From NCBI GenBank assembly GCA_903885795.1, contig CAISJV010000047.1, positions 1 through 64,000 of the forward strand: a DNA stretch of 64,000 nt, written 5' to 3'. This stretch comes from an uncultured delta proteobacterium. GTDB lineage: Bacteria; Desulfobacterota; Syntrophia; Syntrophales; UBA8958. A program made the position numbers and the translations under genes. Positions 18,618 through 27,678 of the stretch are shown in pieces (within the stretch, counting starts at the first letter, position 1; every line of letters starts with the position of its first letter). The notes under the pieces were generated by a model. It saw only the letters and a program-made list of their open reading frames with translations. It ran no database searches and had not been told where the DNA came from.

Positions 18618-20264
18618 TTAGCGGTCCTTGAATGTGACCCGCATTTCCCGCTTCAGGATCTTGCCCGTCGGTGTCTTGGGCAGAGCTTCCACGAAGAAGA
18701 CCTTCTTGGGGCATTTGAAGGTTGCCAGTTCGTTACGACAGTGGGTAATGAGTTCCTGTTCGGTCATTGTTTCTCCCGGTTTCAGGACGACAATAGCCGT
18801 CACCACCTCTACCCACTTGGGATCGGGCAGACCGATGACCGCCACCTCCTGGACGCGCTTGTCCAGATAGACCGCATCTTCCACCTCCCGGGTTGGAACG
18901 TTTTCCCCGCCCGTCTTGATCATGTCCTTCTTTCTATCCGCGACAGTAATGTAGCGGTCCGCATCCATGACACCAATGTCCCCGGAGTGGAACCAGCCGC
19001 CCTTCATTGCCTCATCAGTCTTCTCCGGTTCCTTGAAATACATGATCAGGGCATGGGGTCCCTTCCCGCAGATCTCACCGGGAATATCCGGCTTGTCAAC
19101 CGGCGTCCCCGTATCCTCTTCCAGGCGGCTCTCCATGTTCAGCCCCCCCAATCCCGCCGAACCAATCTTGGCCAGGGCGTCTTTGGCCTTGAGAATCGTG
19201 TGATAGGGCGCCAGTTCCGTCTGGCCATAGTAATTGTAAATTTTTACGCCGGGCAGACGTTCCATCATCTCCTTGAGGATCTCCAGAGGCATGATCGAAG
19301 CACCGTAGTAAGCTTTCTTGAGACTGGACAGATCCTGCTTGCTGAATTCCGGATTGCGGAGCATGCCGATCCAGACCGTGGGGGGGGCAAAGAACATTGT
19401 TGCCTTGTAAGCGGCAATATTCTTGAGGATCTGACCGATGTCGGGCATCATCAGGATATTAGTTCCCCCTACCCAGAAAATGGGATTCATGAAGACATCC
19501 CGCTGGGCGCAATGATAGATGGGGAGGGCGTTGAGGTTGATGTCGTCCTCGTCATATTGCCCATCAACGATGGTCCCCATATATTCGGCCATGAGGGCCT
19601 GATTGCTGATGATGACCCCCTTGGGCAGGGATTCCGTGCCGCTGGTGTAGGTCATCTGGCAGGGGTCCTCGATGTGAAGGATGGTGTCCGGTTCTGTAGC
19701 AGGGTATTTCCCGTACCAGTCGTCGAAATTGAGGAAACGGTCGCTGATCGGTGGCTGTCCCGCCAGTTGGTCAGACCAGATCCAGGTCTTGACCGTCGGC
19801 ACATCGTCGAGAACGTCCTTCACCAGGTCAAACAGGGCGTCTTCAACGATGAAGGCCTTGCTCTCTGAATGATTGATGCAGTAGGCAATGTCCTTCCCCC
19901 GGAGCAGATAATTGATAGCCAGATAGATCGCCCCGATCTTGCAGCAGGCCATCCAGATCAGAACGTGATGGATCGTATTGTGGGCCAGAATCGCCACGCG
20001 GTCGTACTTCTGAATCCCTAAATCCCTAAGCGCATTGGCGACACGGTTGCATTCCGCCTCCAACTGGGCATAGGTCAGGGTTTTGTCCTTATAGATAATG
20101 GCGGCTTTGTCGGGGTAGTGGTAGGCGCTCCGGCGGATCATGTCGGCGATGACCCAACGATTCACCTTGTTGTACCTGTTCATTAGGTATTCAAGATTCT
20201 CTTTATTTATGACGGTATAGCGCTTCTTTTCCTCTTCCGTTAGCGGGGGTAAAATGTTTCCCAT
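18618..20264 (-). CDS. AMP-forming acyl-CoA synthetase
   Basis: Activates a carboxylic acid to its CoA thioester with ATP. Motifs: the P-loop-like MTYTSGTESLPKG (residues 204-216), YNYYGQTE, GWFHSGDIGVMDADRYI, VADRKKDMIKTGGENV, and the C-terminal catalytic Lys in KTPTGKILKREM near residue 535. Length of 548 aa is that of fatty-acid or aromatic-acid CoA ligases. The ATG at 20264 follows AGGAGGAGAC. Substrate is not readable; medium-chain or aromatic acids would fit the surrounding beta-oxidation gene content. Confidence 0.93.
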   Translation of the reverse strand: MGNILPPLTEEEKKRYTVINKENLEYLMNRYNKVNRWVIADMIRRSAYHYPDKAAIIYKDKTLTYAQLEAECNRVANALRDLGIQKYDRVAILAHNTIHHVLIWMACCKIGAIYLAINYLLRGKDIAYCINHSESKAFIVEDALFDLVKDVLDDVPTVKTWIWSDQLAGQPPISDRFLNFDDWYGKYPATEPDTILHIEDPCQMTYTSGTESLPKGVIISNQALMAEYMGTIVDGQYDEDDINLNALPIYHCAQRDVFMNPIFWVGGTNILMMPDIGQILKNIAAYKATMFFAPPTVWIGMLRNPEFSKQDLSSLKKAYYGASIMPLEILKEMMERLPGVKIYNYYGQTELAPYHTILKAKDALAKIGSAGLGGLNMESRLEEDTGTPVDKPDIPGEICGKGPHALIMYFKEPEKTDEAMKGGWFHSGDIGVMDADRYITVADRKKDMIKTGGENVPTREVEDAVYLDKRVQEVAVIGLPDPKWVEVVTAIVVLKPGETMTEQELITHCRNELATFKCPKKVFFVEALPKTPTGKILKREMRVTFKDR

Positions 20265-20368
20265 GTATGTCTCCTCCTATGTTCCTTCACATCAATGATA
20301 ATCCGGGATCCAACTCAGAACCATGACAATCCTTCTTATGGTTTCCTCAGCCCCTTTCACCTCCCTTC

Positions 20369-20485
20369 CTATCCCTCATGGGCAACCCAGCAGCGGATCA
20401 TCTCAAAGAGCTTTTCCCGCTTGATGGGTCTGGTCATATAACCGTTCATTTCTCTGCCCAGGCATTTACCAGCATGACGATAAAA
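20369..20485 (-). pseudogene. C-terminal remnant of a response-regulator receiver domain
   Basis: In the gap between the ligase and the flavoprotein genes, the minus strand reads KCLGREMNGYMTRPIKREKL, then FEMIRCWVAHEG and a stop. This is the last helix and the conserved Lys-Pro-like end (here TRPIKREKL) of a receiver domain such as those fused to hybrid histidine kinases. No start codon, phosphorylated Asp or earlier strands remain. It is a decayed fragment. Confidence 0.6.
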
Positions 20486-20603
20486 TATCAGGGTATTTAG
20501 CTGAACCTGATAACTGATATTCGCTGAGCTGTCAAATATGAAATACAATGAAGCGGCCTCAAAACGCTAATGAGCGCCACCGATGGGATTTGATTTGTTA
20601 TGC

Positions 20604-21983
20604 TCACTTGCTCTCGACGACATTCTTTAATGGCTTTACCATCTCTTTTTCAATCATCTTCAGAAACTTTTTCTTGAAGGCAGGTATTTTCGTCATAAGC
20701 ATCATGAAAAAATTCACCCTCCTGGTCTTGAAATCCTTCTGGGGGAAATCATAGTAGCCGTGTTGCTTGTAATAGCGATGATCAGCTTGGAAGACAAAGC
20801 GCAGCATCCCCCAGACCTCGTCCCGAAAGATCTTCATTCCCCCTATCCCCAAGAAGTCAGTCGGATGGACGTAGCCCTGACCGGCCAGATCAACGACGCG
20901 CCCGGCCAGATCAACGAGAAGTTCATCCAGGCGTAGCGAATCTTCGCCTTCATCCGTCACGATGCCGGCAAGATTGGCCAGTTGGAACTGGGCATAGGCA
21001 GAAAGGATCTCCTGAAGATTGGGGAGCTGGGCAAGGGGCCCGGAAAGGAGGAACGCAATCTGTTTATCTTTCAGGGTCGGGGTATGGGTATTGAAAAAAG
21101 AACGGTCAAAATACTGTTTCCAGCGGGAAGACAGATAGCGATCCCGGATCTCCCCGGCAAAGACAATGATATCGGCCGTTTTAACCTTTTCGTTGTAGAA
21201 ATCGATATAGCCGTCCTTGCCCTGATACTGGCAGACGTTATCGATGCCACACTGGCAGCAGCCCAGGCATCCCCCTTTGATGTCAATGTTGGTCAGGCTG
21301 ATCACTTCAACATCATGGATAAAATTATCCCGGAAGGCCTTGATCATTTTCCCGAGATTGCCGCTTTCTTTTTCCTCGTCAACGAGAATCAGTACCTTTT
21401 TGTCTCCCGTCGTCACTGTCTGCCGGCTTGGTCCGGGTTCATGAACAAATTCGCTCCTCACGACGGCTGGAAATTGCTTCACTGCCGGAGCCTGCCTTGC
21501 CACGGACTTGAGAAAGTTACCGGCAAACTGGACAAAACGGGCCCTTTCCCTGCTCCGCACCAGATCGTACATCTCGGCGGAGTAGCCCCCAATGTATTTC
21601 ATCTCCAGATCGTCACATATCCCGTGGATATAATTGTGGGCCGTATGATCGAAGAAGTGGACCGAAGTAGAGAGGGAAACGGCGTACTTGTTTCGAAATG
21701 CCTCGCCTTTTTTCCTTTCAAAAACAAGTTCGATGAAACGCTTGTACTGGGAACAAACCAGGCAATAATACAGGGGGAAGCACCAGACGACCGCATCGGA
21801 TAAAGCGATCTTCTCCACTATGTCCTGAAATGCCTTTTCGTCCCGTTCCAGCTTTCTGATCTGACGGGCCACATGAAAGATATGGTAAACGTGATCAGGA
21901 AAGGTCTTCTTCATGTAGCGGACGTATTGCAGGGTAACGCTGTCATCGCCTTTGGGGCTTCCGCTTAGAACTGTTATTTCCAC
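20604..21983 (-). CDS. tandem flavodoxin-like NAD(P)H:FMN oxidoreductase family protein
   Basis: Two flavodoxin-fold units in one chain. The first opens with VEITVLSGSPKGDDSVTLQY; the second, from about residue 200, contains KKVLILVDEEKESGNLGKM and the Cys-rich segment GGCLGCCQCGIDNVC, typical of iron-sulfur-flavoprotein-like reductases. About 459 aa. I use the GTG at 21983, because AAAGGAG lies 7 bases upstream and the longer frame would overlap the upstream hydrolase gene. Its C-terminus is basic (KIPAFKKKFLKMIEKEM). Probably cytoplasmic FMN-dependent reduction of an unknown substrate; 13 bp from the hydrolase gene, so likely co-transcribed. Confidence 0.8.
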   Translation of the reverse strand: MEITVLSGSPKGDDSVTLQYVRYMKKTFPDHVYHIFHVARQIRKLERDEKAFQDIVEKIALSDAVVWCFPLYYCLVCSQYKRFIELVFERKKGEAFRNKYAVSLSTSVHFFDHTAHNYIHGICDDLEMKYIGGYSAEMYDLVRSRERARFVQFAGNFLKSVARQAPAVKQFPAVVRSEFVHEPGPSRQTVTTGDKKVLILVDEEKESGNLGKMIKAFRDNFIHDVEVISLTNIDIKGGCLGCCQCGIDNVCQYQGKDGYIDFYNEKVKTADIIVFAGEIRDRYLSSRWKQYFDRSFFNTHTPTLKDKQIAFLLSGPLAQLPNLQEILSAYAQFQLANLAGIVTDEGEDSLRLDELLVDLAGRVVDLAGQGYVHPTDFLGIGGMKIFRDEVWGMLRFVFQADHRYYKQHGYYDFPQKDFKTRRVNFFMMLMTKIPAFKKKFLKMIEKEMVKPLKNVVESK

Positions 21984-21996
21984 GATCTTTTCTCCT

Positions 21997-22812
21997 TTAA
22001 ACCATCGAACATGATGCGACAATAAAGTCCATCATCGCCTGCGTGACTGCTTCCCGGGCCTGGAAATGGGGAATATGCCCACAATCGGGAACAATCAACC
22101 CCGATGATGGACCCGATACCTGCCGGAGTATGGCCTCAACCTGGGCCGGCGTACCGTAGGGATCATCCTTCCCCTGAATGGCCAGGACCGGGCAATTAAC
22201 TTTGTGGAGATAATTCTCAATATTCCATTCTCTGAAGGAAGGGGCAAGCCAGGTCTCAGACCATCTTTTGAAGACAAGAGCCGTTTTTTCGCTATGATAT
22301 TTCACCAGACGCTCTCCAAGATCCGTATCTTTATATACCTGGACAGCCTCGCGAATCCCCTCCAGGGTGACATCTTCCACAAAGACGTGGGCGGCCTCAG
22401 TTATCAGGCAACACACGTTTTCCGGGTGTGCGGCGGCAAACATCAAGGCGATGGAACCGCCGTCGCTGTGACCTACCAGGACGCTCCTTTTAATTCTGAA
22501 ATGCGCCAGGACCTGGGGAAGAGAAGCCAGGGCTTCCTCATGCAAATACCTGACATCACCGATTTTATCGCATGGCTCCGACTTGCCGTAACCCCAGCGG
22601 TCGAATACCAGGGCCGGCAGCTTGGTTTTTTTGCAGAGGAACAGAGGGAAATCCTTCCACTGCCCGACACTGCCCAGTCCTTCATGGAGAAAAACCAGAT
22701 GTGGAGATCCCTCCCAGCTAACTTCTCCACCATGAATTATCTCCCCGGCGAGGCGGCGTCCCGCTGCGCAAAAGGAAACCGGGTAAGTGATAAAGTTTTC
22801 TTGCTCAGCCAC
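21997..22812 (-). CDS. alpha/beta hydrolase
   Basis: Alpha/beta-hydrolase fold with the nucleophile Ser116 in LVGHSDGGSIA, the acid in QGKDDPYGTP (about residue 224) and the His in PDCGHIPHF (about residue 248). The oxyanion region is FLHEGLGSVG and a cap domain occupies roughly residues 140-210. Length 271 aa. It starts with GTG at 22812, with GAGGGAATC upstream. Family members hydrolyse esters, thioesters or C-C bonds; nothing visible decides between them. It is followed at 13 bp by the double-flavodoxin gene. Confidence 0.87.
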   Translation of the reverse strand: MAEQENFITYPVSFCAAGRRLAGEIIHGGEVSWEGSPHLVFLHEGLGSVGQWKDFPLFLCKKTKLPALVFDRWGYGKSEPCDKIGDVRYLHEEALASLPQVLAHFRIKRSVLVGHSDGGSIALMFAAAHPENVCCLITEAAHVFVEDVTLEGIREAVQVYKDTDLGERLVKYHSEKTALVFKRWSETWLAPSFREWNIENYLHKVNCPVLAIQGKDDPYGTPAQVEAILRQVSGPSSGLIVPDCGHIPHFQAREAVTQAMMDFIVASCSMV

Positions 22813-22900
22813 GATGATTCCCTCTTTATGCCCCCAATTTCTTCGCCATTGTTGACAAAAGTCAATTGGAAAAATACAGGCTCCCGAATGGTTTACACGG

Positions 22901-24238
22901 TCAGACGGCGACCTGGACAGAATTGGGACGTCTGCGCCGCTTCCTTCTTCGCCGCTTGGCCGGTGTTTCCGTGTTTGACGGTTCCGGTGGCATTACGGAA
23001 TGGTCATCTGAAAGGAAGGCGTCCCACCATTCCAGAGCGGCTCGGTTTTCCCCTCTTGTCTCTACCGATAAACGCAGGTACGCCATGGCTTCTGCAAATT
23101 CAGGCCTGCTGACCATGGCAGCAGGACGTCGAGGCGGCATTCTGTGGAGGGAGGGCTGAAAGGCGAGGATGCGGCGCAGTCGATCGCCGACCCGTGCCGG
23201 AATGCACACGGTCTTGCAGAACTCTTCCATGAAAATGGCGCACGCGCTATCCAGCGCCTGCTGGCGTGGGATACCGTCACGGTGGCGAAGAAGGGTCTCC
23301 TCTTCCAGGCTGGAGCCGAAAAGGGCAGCCATAAAGAGCGATGGCGAGGGTGGCGTTCCACTTCGATATAGTTTATCCAGGCATTCAAGGTTTGCGTGCA
23401 CGAACGTCAAGTGTTGGCTGTTTCTGTGCAGCCACTGACTGAACCCGGAGAAAAGGGCGGCCAGGAGGCCGCTTTCGTCCAGGAGGCTAAAAACCGGTCG
23501 TGCAGATCCAAGCATGAAGAGTTTCAGCATCTCTTCGTAGAGCCTTGCCGGTGCAGCGCGGGGAATAGTGGAGGACAGGGCGCAAAGAATCTCCCAGGTG
23601 GCAGGTTCGATGACGAAGTTATGGGATGCGGCAAAACGGACCGCACGAAGCATTCGCACCGGGTCTTCCGTAAAGCGGACAAAAGGGTCGCCGATGGGAC
23701 GAATGATCCGCTGTTTAAGGTCGCTCAGTCCGGTGCTGTAGTCAATAACCGAAAAATCTGCGATATTGTAGGCAAGGGCGTTGATGGTGAAGTCACGGCG
23801 GAGGGCATCCTCCTCCGGGGTGCCAAAGACGTTGTCACGAAGAACCATTCCATCATCGTTTATGAGGTGACGGGGAGGTTTTTTGCTTTGACCCGTCTCT
23901 TCCGTATCCACTTCATCAGCAGGGGCCGCCGCACGGAACGTGGAGACCTCCAGGATCTCGTCCTTAAAGTGGAGATGGGCCAACCTGAAACGGCGGCCTA
24001 CGAGACGGCAATTGCGAAAGAGCCGCTTGATCTGACCGGGAGTGGCGTTGGTGGCTATGTCGAAGTCCGTGGGGGTTCGTTTCAGGAGCAGGTCCCGGAC
24101 ACATCCCCCCACCAGATAGGCAATGAAGCCATAGTCACGGAGTCGGTGGAGAGTACGCAGGGCATTAGGGTTCACCTGCTTTCGGGATATACTGTGTCCC
24201 TTCCGGGGAATGATCAGTGGTTGCATTTTTTTCACCAT
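22901..24238 (-). CDS. pcnB: poly(A) polymerase / CCA-adding nucleotidyltransferase family (PcnB-like)
   Basis: Adds nucleotides to RNA 3' ends. IPRKGHSISRKQVNPNALRT, YLVGGCVRDLLLKRTPTDFD (catalytic Asp pair) and LFRNCRLVGRRFRLAH closely parallel E. coli poly(A) polymerase I. RRDFTINALAYN and FTEDPVRMLRAVRFA are further family motifs. The basic C-terminal tail (RRRRKRRRRPNS) resembles that of bacterial poly(A) polymerases. The ATG at 24238 begins just before the conserved region; a GTG at 24325 would add 29 residues without conserved content. It is divergent from recC with about 110 bp between them. Confidence 0.88.
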   Translation of the reverse strand: MVKKMQPLIIPRKGHSISRKQVNPNALRTLHRLRDYGFIAYLVGGCVRDLLLKRTPTDFDIATNATPGQIKRLFRNCRLVGRRFRLAHLHFKDEILEVSTFRAAAPADEVDTEETGQSKKPPRHLINDDGMVLRDNVFGTPEEDALRRDFTINALAYNIADFSVIDYSTGLSDLKQRIIRPIGDPFVRFTEDPVRMLRAVRFAASHNFVIEPATWEILCALSSTIPRAAPARLYEEMLKLFMLGSARPVFSLLDESGLLAALFSGFSQWLHRNSQHLTFVHANLECLDKLYRSGTPPSPSLFMAALFGSSLEEETLLRHRDGIPRQQALDSACAIFMEEFCKTVCIPARVGDRLRRILAFQPSLHRMPPRRPAAMVSRPEFAEAMAYLRLSVETRGENRAALEWWDAFLSDDHSVMPPEPSNTETPAKRRRRKRRRRPNSVQVAV

Positions 24239-24347
24239 AGCACACCCGGTCGAAAAAGCAAATCTTCGGCAGCGTCGTATCCGCCCCGGCGACCAGTGAA
24301 CGTGATAGTTGATTTCCCTTTTCACATCATGGTAGGTTGCCTGCGTA

Positions 24348-27300
24348 ATGGCCGGAGTAAAACTTTATACCAGTAACCGTATGGAGGCGCTGAGCAGCAG
24401 CCTTGCGGAATTGCTGCGTAATGATCCACTAAAAGACCCATTGCTGGAGGAAATCGTCATCGTCCAGAGCAGGGGGATGGAACGCTGGCTGTCTCTTGAG
24501 TTGGCAAGCCGCTGCGGGATCTGCGCCAATATCCGATTCCCCTTCCCTATTCATTTTGTCTATGATGTCTTCCGCCATACCTTGGGTAATTTACCGGAGA
24601 CATCCCCCTACGATCCAGCCATTCTCACCTGGAAGATCATGCACCTCCTCCACCGCAACCTGGACGGGGAACCCTTTCAAAGCCTCAGATATTATCTCGG
24701 AGGCGGCGGTATGAATCTCCGCTGCTACCAGCTCTCGGCCCGCATTGCCGGCGTTTTCAATCAGTATCTCCTCTTTCGGCCGGAGATGATCCGGAAGTGG
24801 GAAAGGGGCGAGGAGGACCACTGGCAGGCCCTGCTCTGGCGGAATATGGTGCAAAGCATGGAATCTCCCCATTTAGCGGCTCTCCAGGAGGCCTTCTTTC
24901 AGGGACTTCGGGAGCGAACGCCGGCTTGGCCGAATATGCCCCGGCGAGTTTCCGTCTTTGGCGTCTCCGCCCTGCCCCCCTTTCACCTGAAAATATTAGC
25001 CGCCATTGCCAATTTTATGGAAGTCAACCTTTTTCTCATGAATCCCTCCCGGGAATATTGGCACGATATTGTGTCTGACCGGGAAATGACGCGAATCGCT
25101 GAAAATACAAAGTCCTACGGCCTCTCCGAGGCGGAGGATCTCCACCTGGAACAGGGCCACAGCCTGCTGGCTTCCCTGGGGACATTGGGCAGGGATTTTT
25201 TCCGGATTCTGAATGATTACCCCCTCAGTGAGAAGGCCCTTTTTGAAGAGCCGGGCGAAGAGAATCTGCTGCGGACCATTCAATCGGACATCCTGAATCT
25301 CCGGGAGCGGGGCGGGGAAGGGAAAAAGATGCTGGCAGATGGCGACACTTCCCTCATGGTCCATTCCTGCCACAGTCCCATGCGGGAGATAGAGATCCTT
25401 CAGGACCGCATCCTATCCTTCTTTGCTGCCGACCCCGGCCTGAAACCGGGAGATATCCTGGTGATGACGCCGGACATAGGGTTATACGCCCCCTTCATCC
25501 AGGCAGTATTCTCTCTTCCCTCGGATGACCCCCACTGGCTTCCCTTCAGCATCGCCGATCGCAGCATCCCTCAGGAAAGCACCCTGATAAAAACTTTTTT
25601 CCGTCTTCTCGCCCTCCACGGCAGCCGCTTCCCGGCCTCCGAGGTCTTCGATATTCTCTCAACACCGGCAGTCAGGGAAAGATTCTCCCTTTCTGAGGCC
25701 GACCTGCACGAGATTCATCACTGGTTGCAGGATACGGAGATCCGCTGGGGAACCGACGCCGAAAGCCGGGGGGAGATGGGATTACCCCCCCTCCCCTGGA
25801 ACACCTGGCGGGCGGGACTGGAGCGGCTCCTCCTTGGTTATGCCCTGACCACCCCGCAGGAAGACCGACTTTTTCATGGCATCCTGCCCTATAACCAGAT
25901 AGAGGGAAGTGTTACGGACATCCTTGGTCGCTTTCTGAACTTCACTGATACTCTCTTTAGTTCCGTTTCCGCCCTGGGCGAACAAAGAACACTCCGGGAC
26001 TGGGCTGAATATCTCATTGATTTTTCAGATAACTTCTTTGCCGCGACGGAAGAACGACTCCGCGATGTTCAGTCCCTTCGCCACAGCCTTCACAAACTGG
26101 CCGATCTTCAGGAGCGGTCAGGATTCCCGGAGCGTATTCCCCTGGAGACTATCCGGGAATGGCTTAAAGAAAATCTCGCCGGTCAGGCTTTCGGTACGGG
26201 CTTTCTTACCGGGGGCGTCACTTTCTGCGCCATGCTGCCCATGCGGAGCATCCCCTTCCGGATCATCTGCCTCCTTGGCATGGGGGATGATTCCTATCCA
26301 CGCCGGTCTTTCGCACCCGGCTTCGATCTGATAACGAAACATCCCCGCCCGGGTGACCGTTCCCTCCGGAACGACGATCGCTATCTGTTTCTCGAGGCGA
26401 TCCTTTCGGCCCGGGACAAGCTCCATATCAGTTTCGTGGGGCAGGATATCCGGGATAACAGCTCTCGTCCCCCGTCGGTGCTGGTGAGCGAACTTTTAGA
26501 CAGCATCGAGGAAGGATTTGAATTCGCCCAAGGGGAAATCCGCGCCAGGCTGGTGGTGAAACATCCCCTCCAGGCCTTCAGCCCCGCCTACTTCGGGTAT
26601 AATCCGCAACTATTCAGCTATTCCCGTGAGAATGCAGCCGCCGCCCGGCGCGCCGCCGGGAAGAGGGAAGATCCTCTGGCCCTGATCTCCGCCGGCCTTC
26701 CCGAGGCAGGAGAGGAATGGAAAACGGTGAGCCTGTCCGCCCTCTGCCGTTTTTTTATAAATCCCGCCCGGTATCTCCTCCGGGAGCGCCTCGGCATCCG
26801 CATGGAAGACGATGGGGTCATCCTGGAGGATAAGGAACGTTTCACCCTCGACAACCTTGAAAAGTACCAGCTCCGCCGGGAACTTATCGACCAGGGACTC
26901 TCCGGCCCGGGCATCCCGAACCGGCAAGAAACGCTCCTCGCCGCCGGGCGTCTCCCCCACGGCAATCCGGGCATTTGCAGCTATGAAGACCAGCATCGTT
27001 CCGCAACCGCCTTCCTCACCCGCCTTGCCCCCCTGGCTTCCGGCCCCCGGTTGGCCGACCTGGTTATCGACGGCGCCATCGGCCCCTACCACCTGACCGG
27101 AAGGATCGAACATCGCTACGAACATGGGGTCATCCATTTCCGTCCCGCCAAGGTCAAAGCCAATGACCGCTTGCAGATCTGGATCACCCATCTCTTCCTC
27201 CACCTGGCCCCGGATTCCGAGGCCCGCCGCCAAAGCACCTATATGGGAGAAGACATGACGTGCCGATATCATCCCCTGTCGAATCCTGAGGAGCACCTCG

Positions 27301-27575
27301 CGAAACTGCTTGCGATCTACTGGGAGGGCCTCCATCATCCCCTCCATTTTTTCCCCCGCACCTCTGCGGCTTACGTGGAAGCAATCTTTAATGGCAAGGA
27401 CGAGGCGACAGCCATGAACGCAGCGCTGGGCAAATGGGACGGGTATATGGAAAAGGAGCGGGAAGATCTCTATTTCCGTGCCTGTTTCCGAGACGTGGCC
27501 CCCATGGATAAAGTCTTCAAGGAGCTCTCCCTGGGTATCTTCTTACCCATACTGGCTTTAGAAGAAAGGCTCTGA
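24348..27575 (+). CDS. recC: exodeoxyribonuclease V gamma subunit (RecC)
   Basis: Non-catalytic helicase-fold subunit of RecBCD that splits the duplex and recognises Chi. 1075 aa, close to the 1122 of E. coli. Signature segments: LYTSNRMEALSSSLAELL, VQSRGMERWLSLELA, ANIRFPFP, RVSVFGVSALPPFHLKIL, ILVMTPDIGLYAPFI and FRIICLLGMGDDSYPR. It is separated from recB and recD by three unrelated genes on the same strand, but the trio is complete in the window. Confidence 0.96.
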   Translation: MAGVKLYTSNRMEALSSSLAELLRNDPLKDPLLEEIVIVQSRGMERWLSLELASRCGICANIRFPFPIHFVYDVFRHTLGNLPETSPYDPAILTWKIMHLLHRNLDGEPFQSLRYYLGGGGMNLRCYQLSARIAGVFNQYLLFRPEMIRKWERGEEDHWQALLWRNMVQSMESPHLAALQEAFFQGLRERTPAWPNMPRRVSVFGVSALPPFHLKILAAIANFMEVNLFLMNPSREYWHDIVSDREMTRIAENTKSYGLSEAEDLHLEQGHSLLASLGTLGRDFFRILNDYPLSEKALFEEPGEENLLRTIQSDILNLRERGGEGKKMLADGDTSLMVHSCHSPMREIEILQDRILSFFAADPGLKPGDILVMTPDIGLYAPFIQAVFSLPSDDPHWLPFSIADRSIPQESTLIKTFFRLLALHGSRFPASEVFDILSTPAVRERFSLSEADLHEIHHWLQDTEIRWGTDAESRGEMGLPPLPWNTWRAGLERLLLGYALTTPQEDRLFHGILPYNQIEGSVTDILGRFLNFTDTLFSSVSALGEQRTLRDWAEYLIDFSDNFFAATEERLRDVQSLRHSLHKLADLQERSGFPERIPLETIREWLKENLAGQAFGTGFLTGGVTFCAMLPMRSIPFRIICLLGMGDDSYPRRSFAPGFDLITKHPRPGDRSLRNDDRYLFLEAILSARDKLHISFVGQDIRDNSSRPPSVLVSELLDSIEEGFEFAQGEIRARLVVKHPLQAFSPAYFGYNPQLFSYSRENAAAARRAAGKREDPLALISAGLPEAGEEWKTVSLSALCRFFINPARYLLRERLGIRMEDDGVILEDKERFTLDNLEKYQLRRELIDQGLSGPGIPNRQETLLAAGRLPHGNPGICSYEDQHRSATAFLTRLAPLASGPRLADLVIDGAIGPYHLTGRIEHRYEHGVIHFRPAKVKANDRLQIWITHLFLHLAPDSEARRQSTYMGEDMTCRYHPLSNPEEHLAKLLAIYWEGLHHPLHFFPRTSAAYVEAIFNGKDEATAMNAALGKWDGYMEKEREDLYFRACFRDVAPMDKVFKELSLGIFLPILALEERL

Positions 27576-27678
27576 AAGAGGGGGATTAAATGCTCGTCAA
27601 TTGACTGTTTTTTAAAAGTATGCAAGATTACAATCCGTTATCAAAGATCCGAACTTTTTCTGTTACACTGGAGACACT

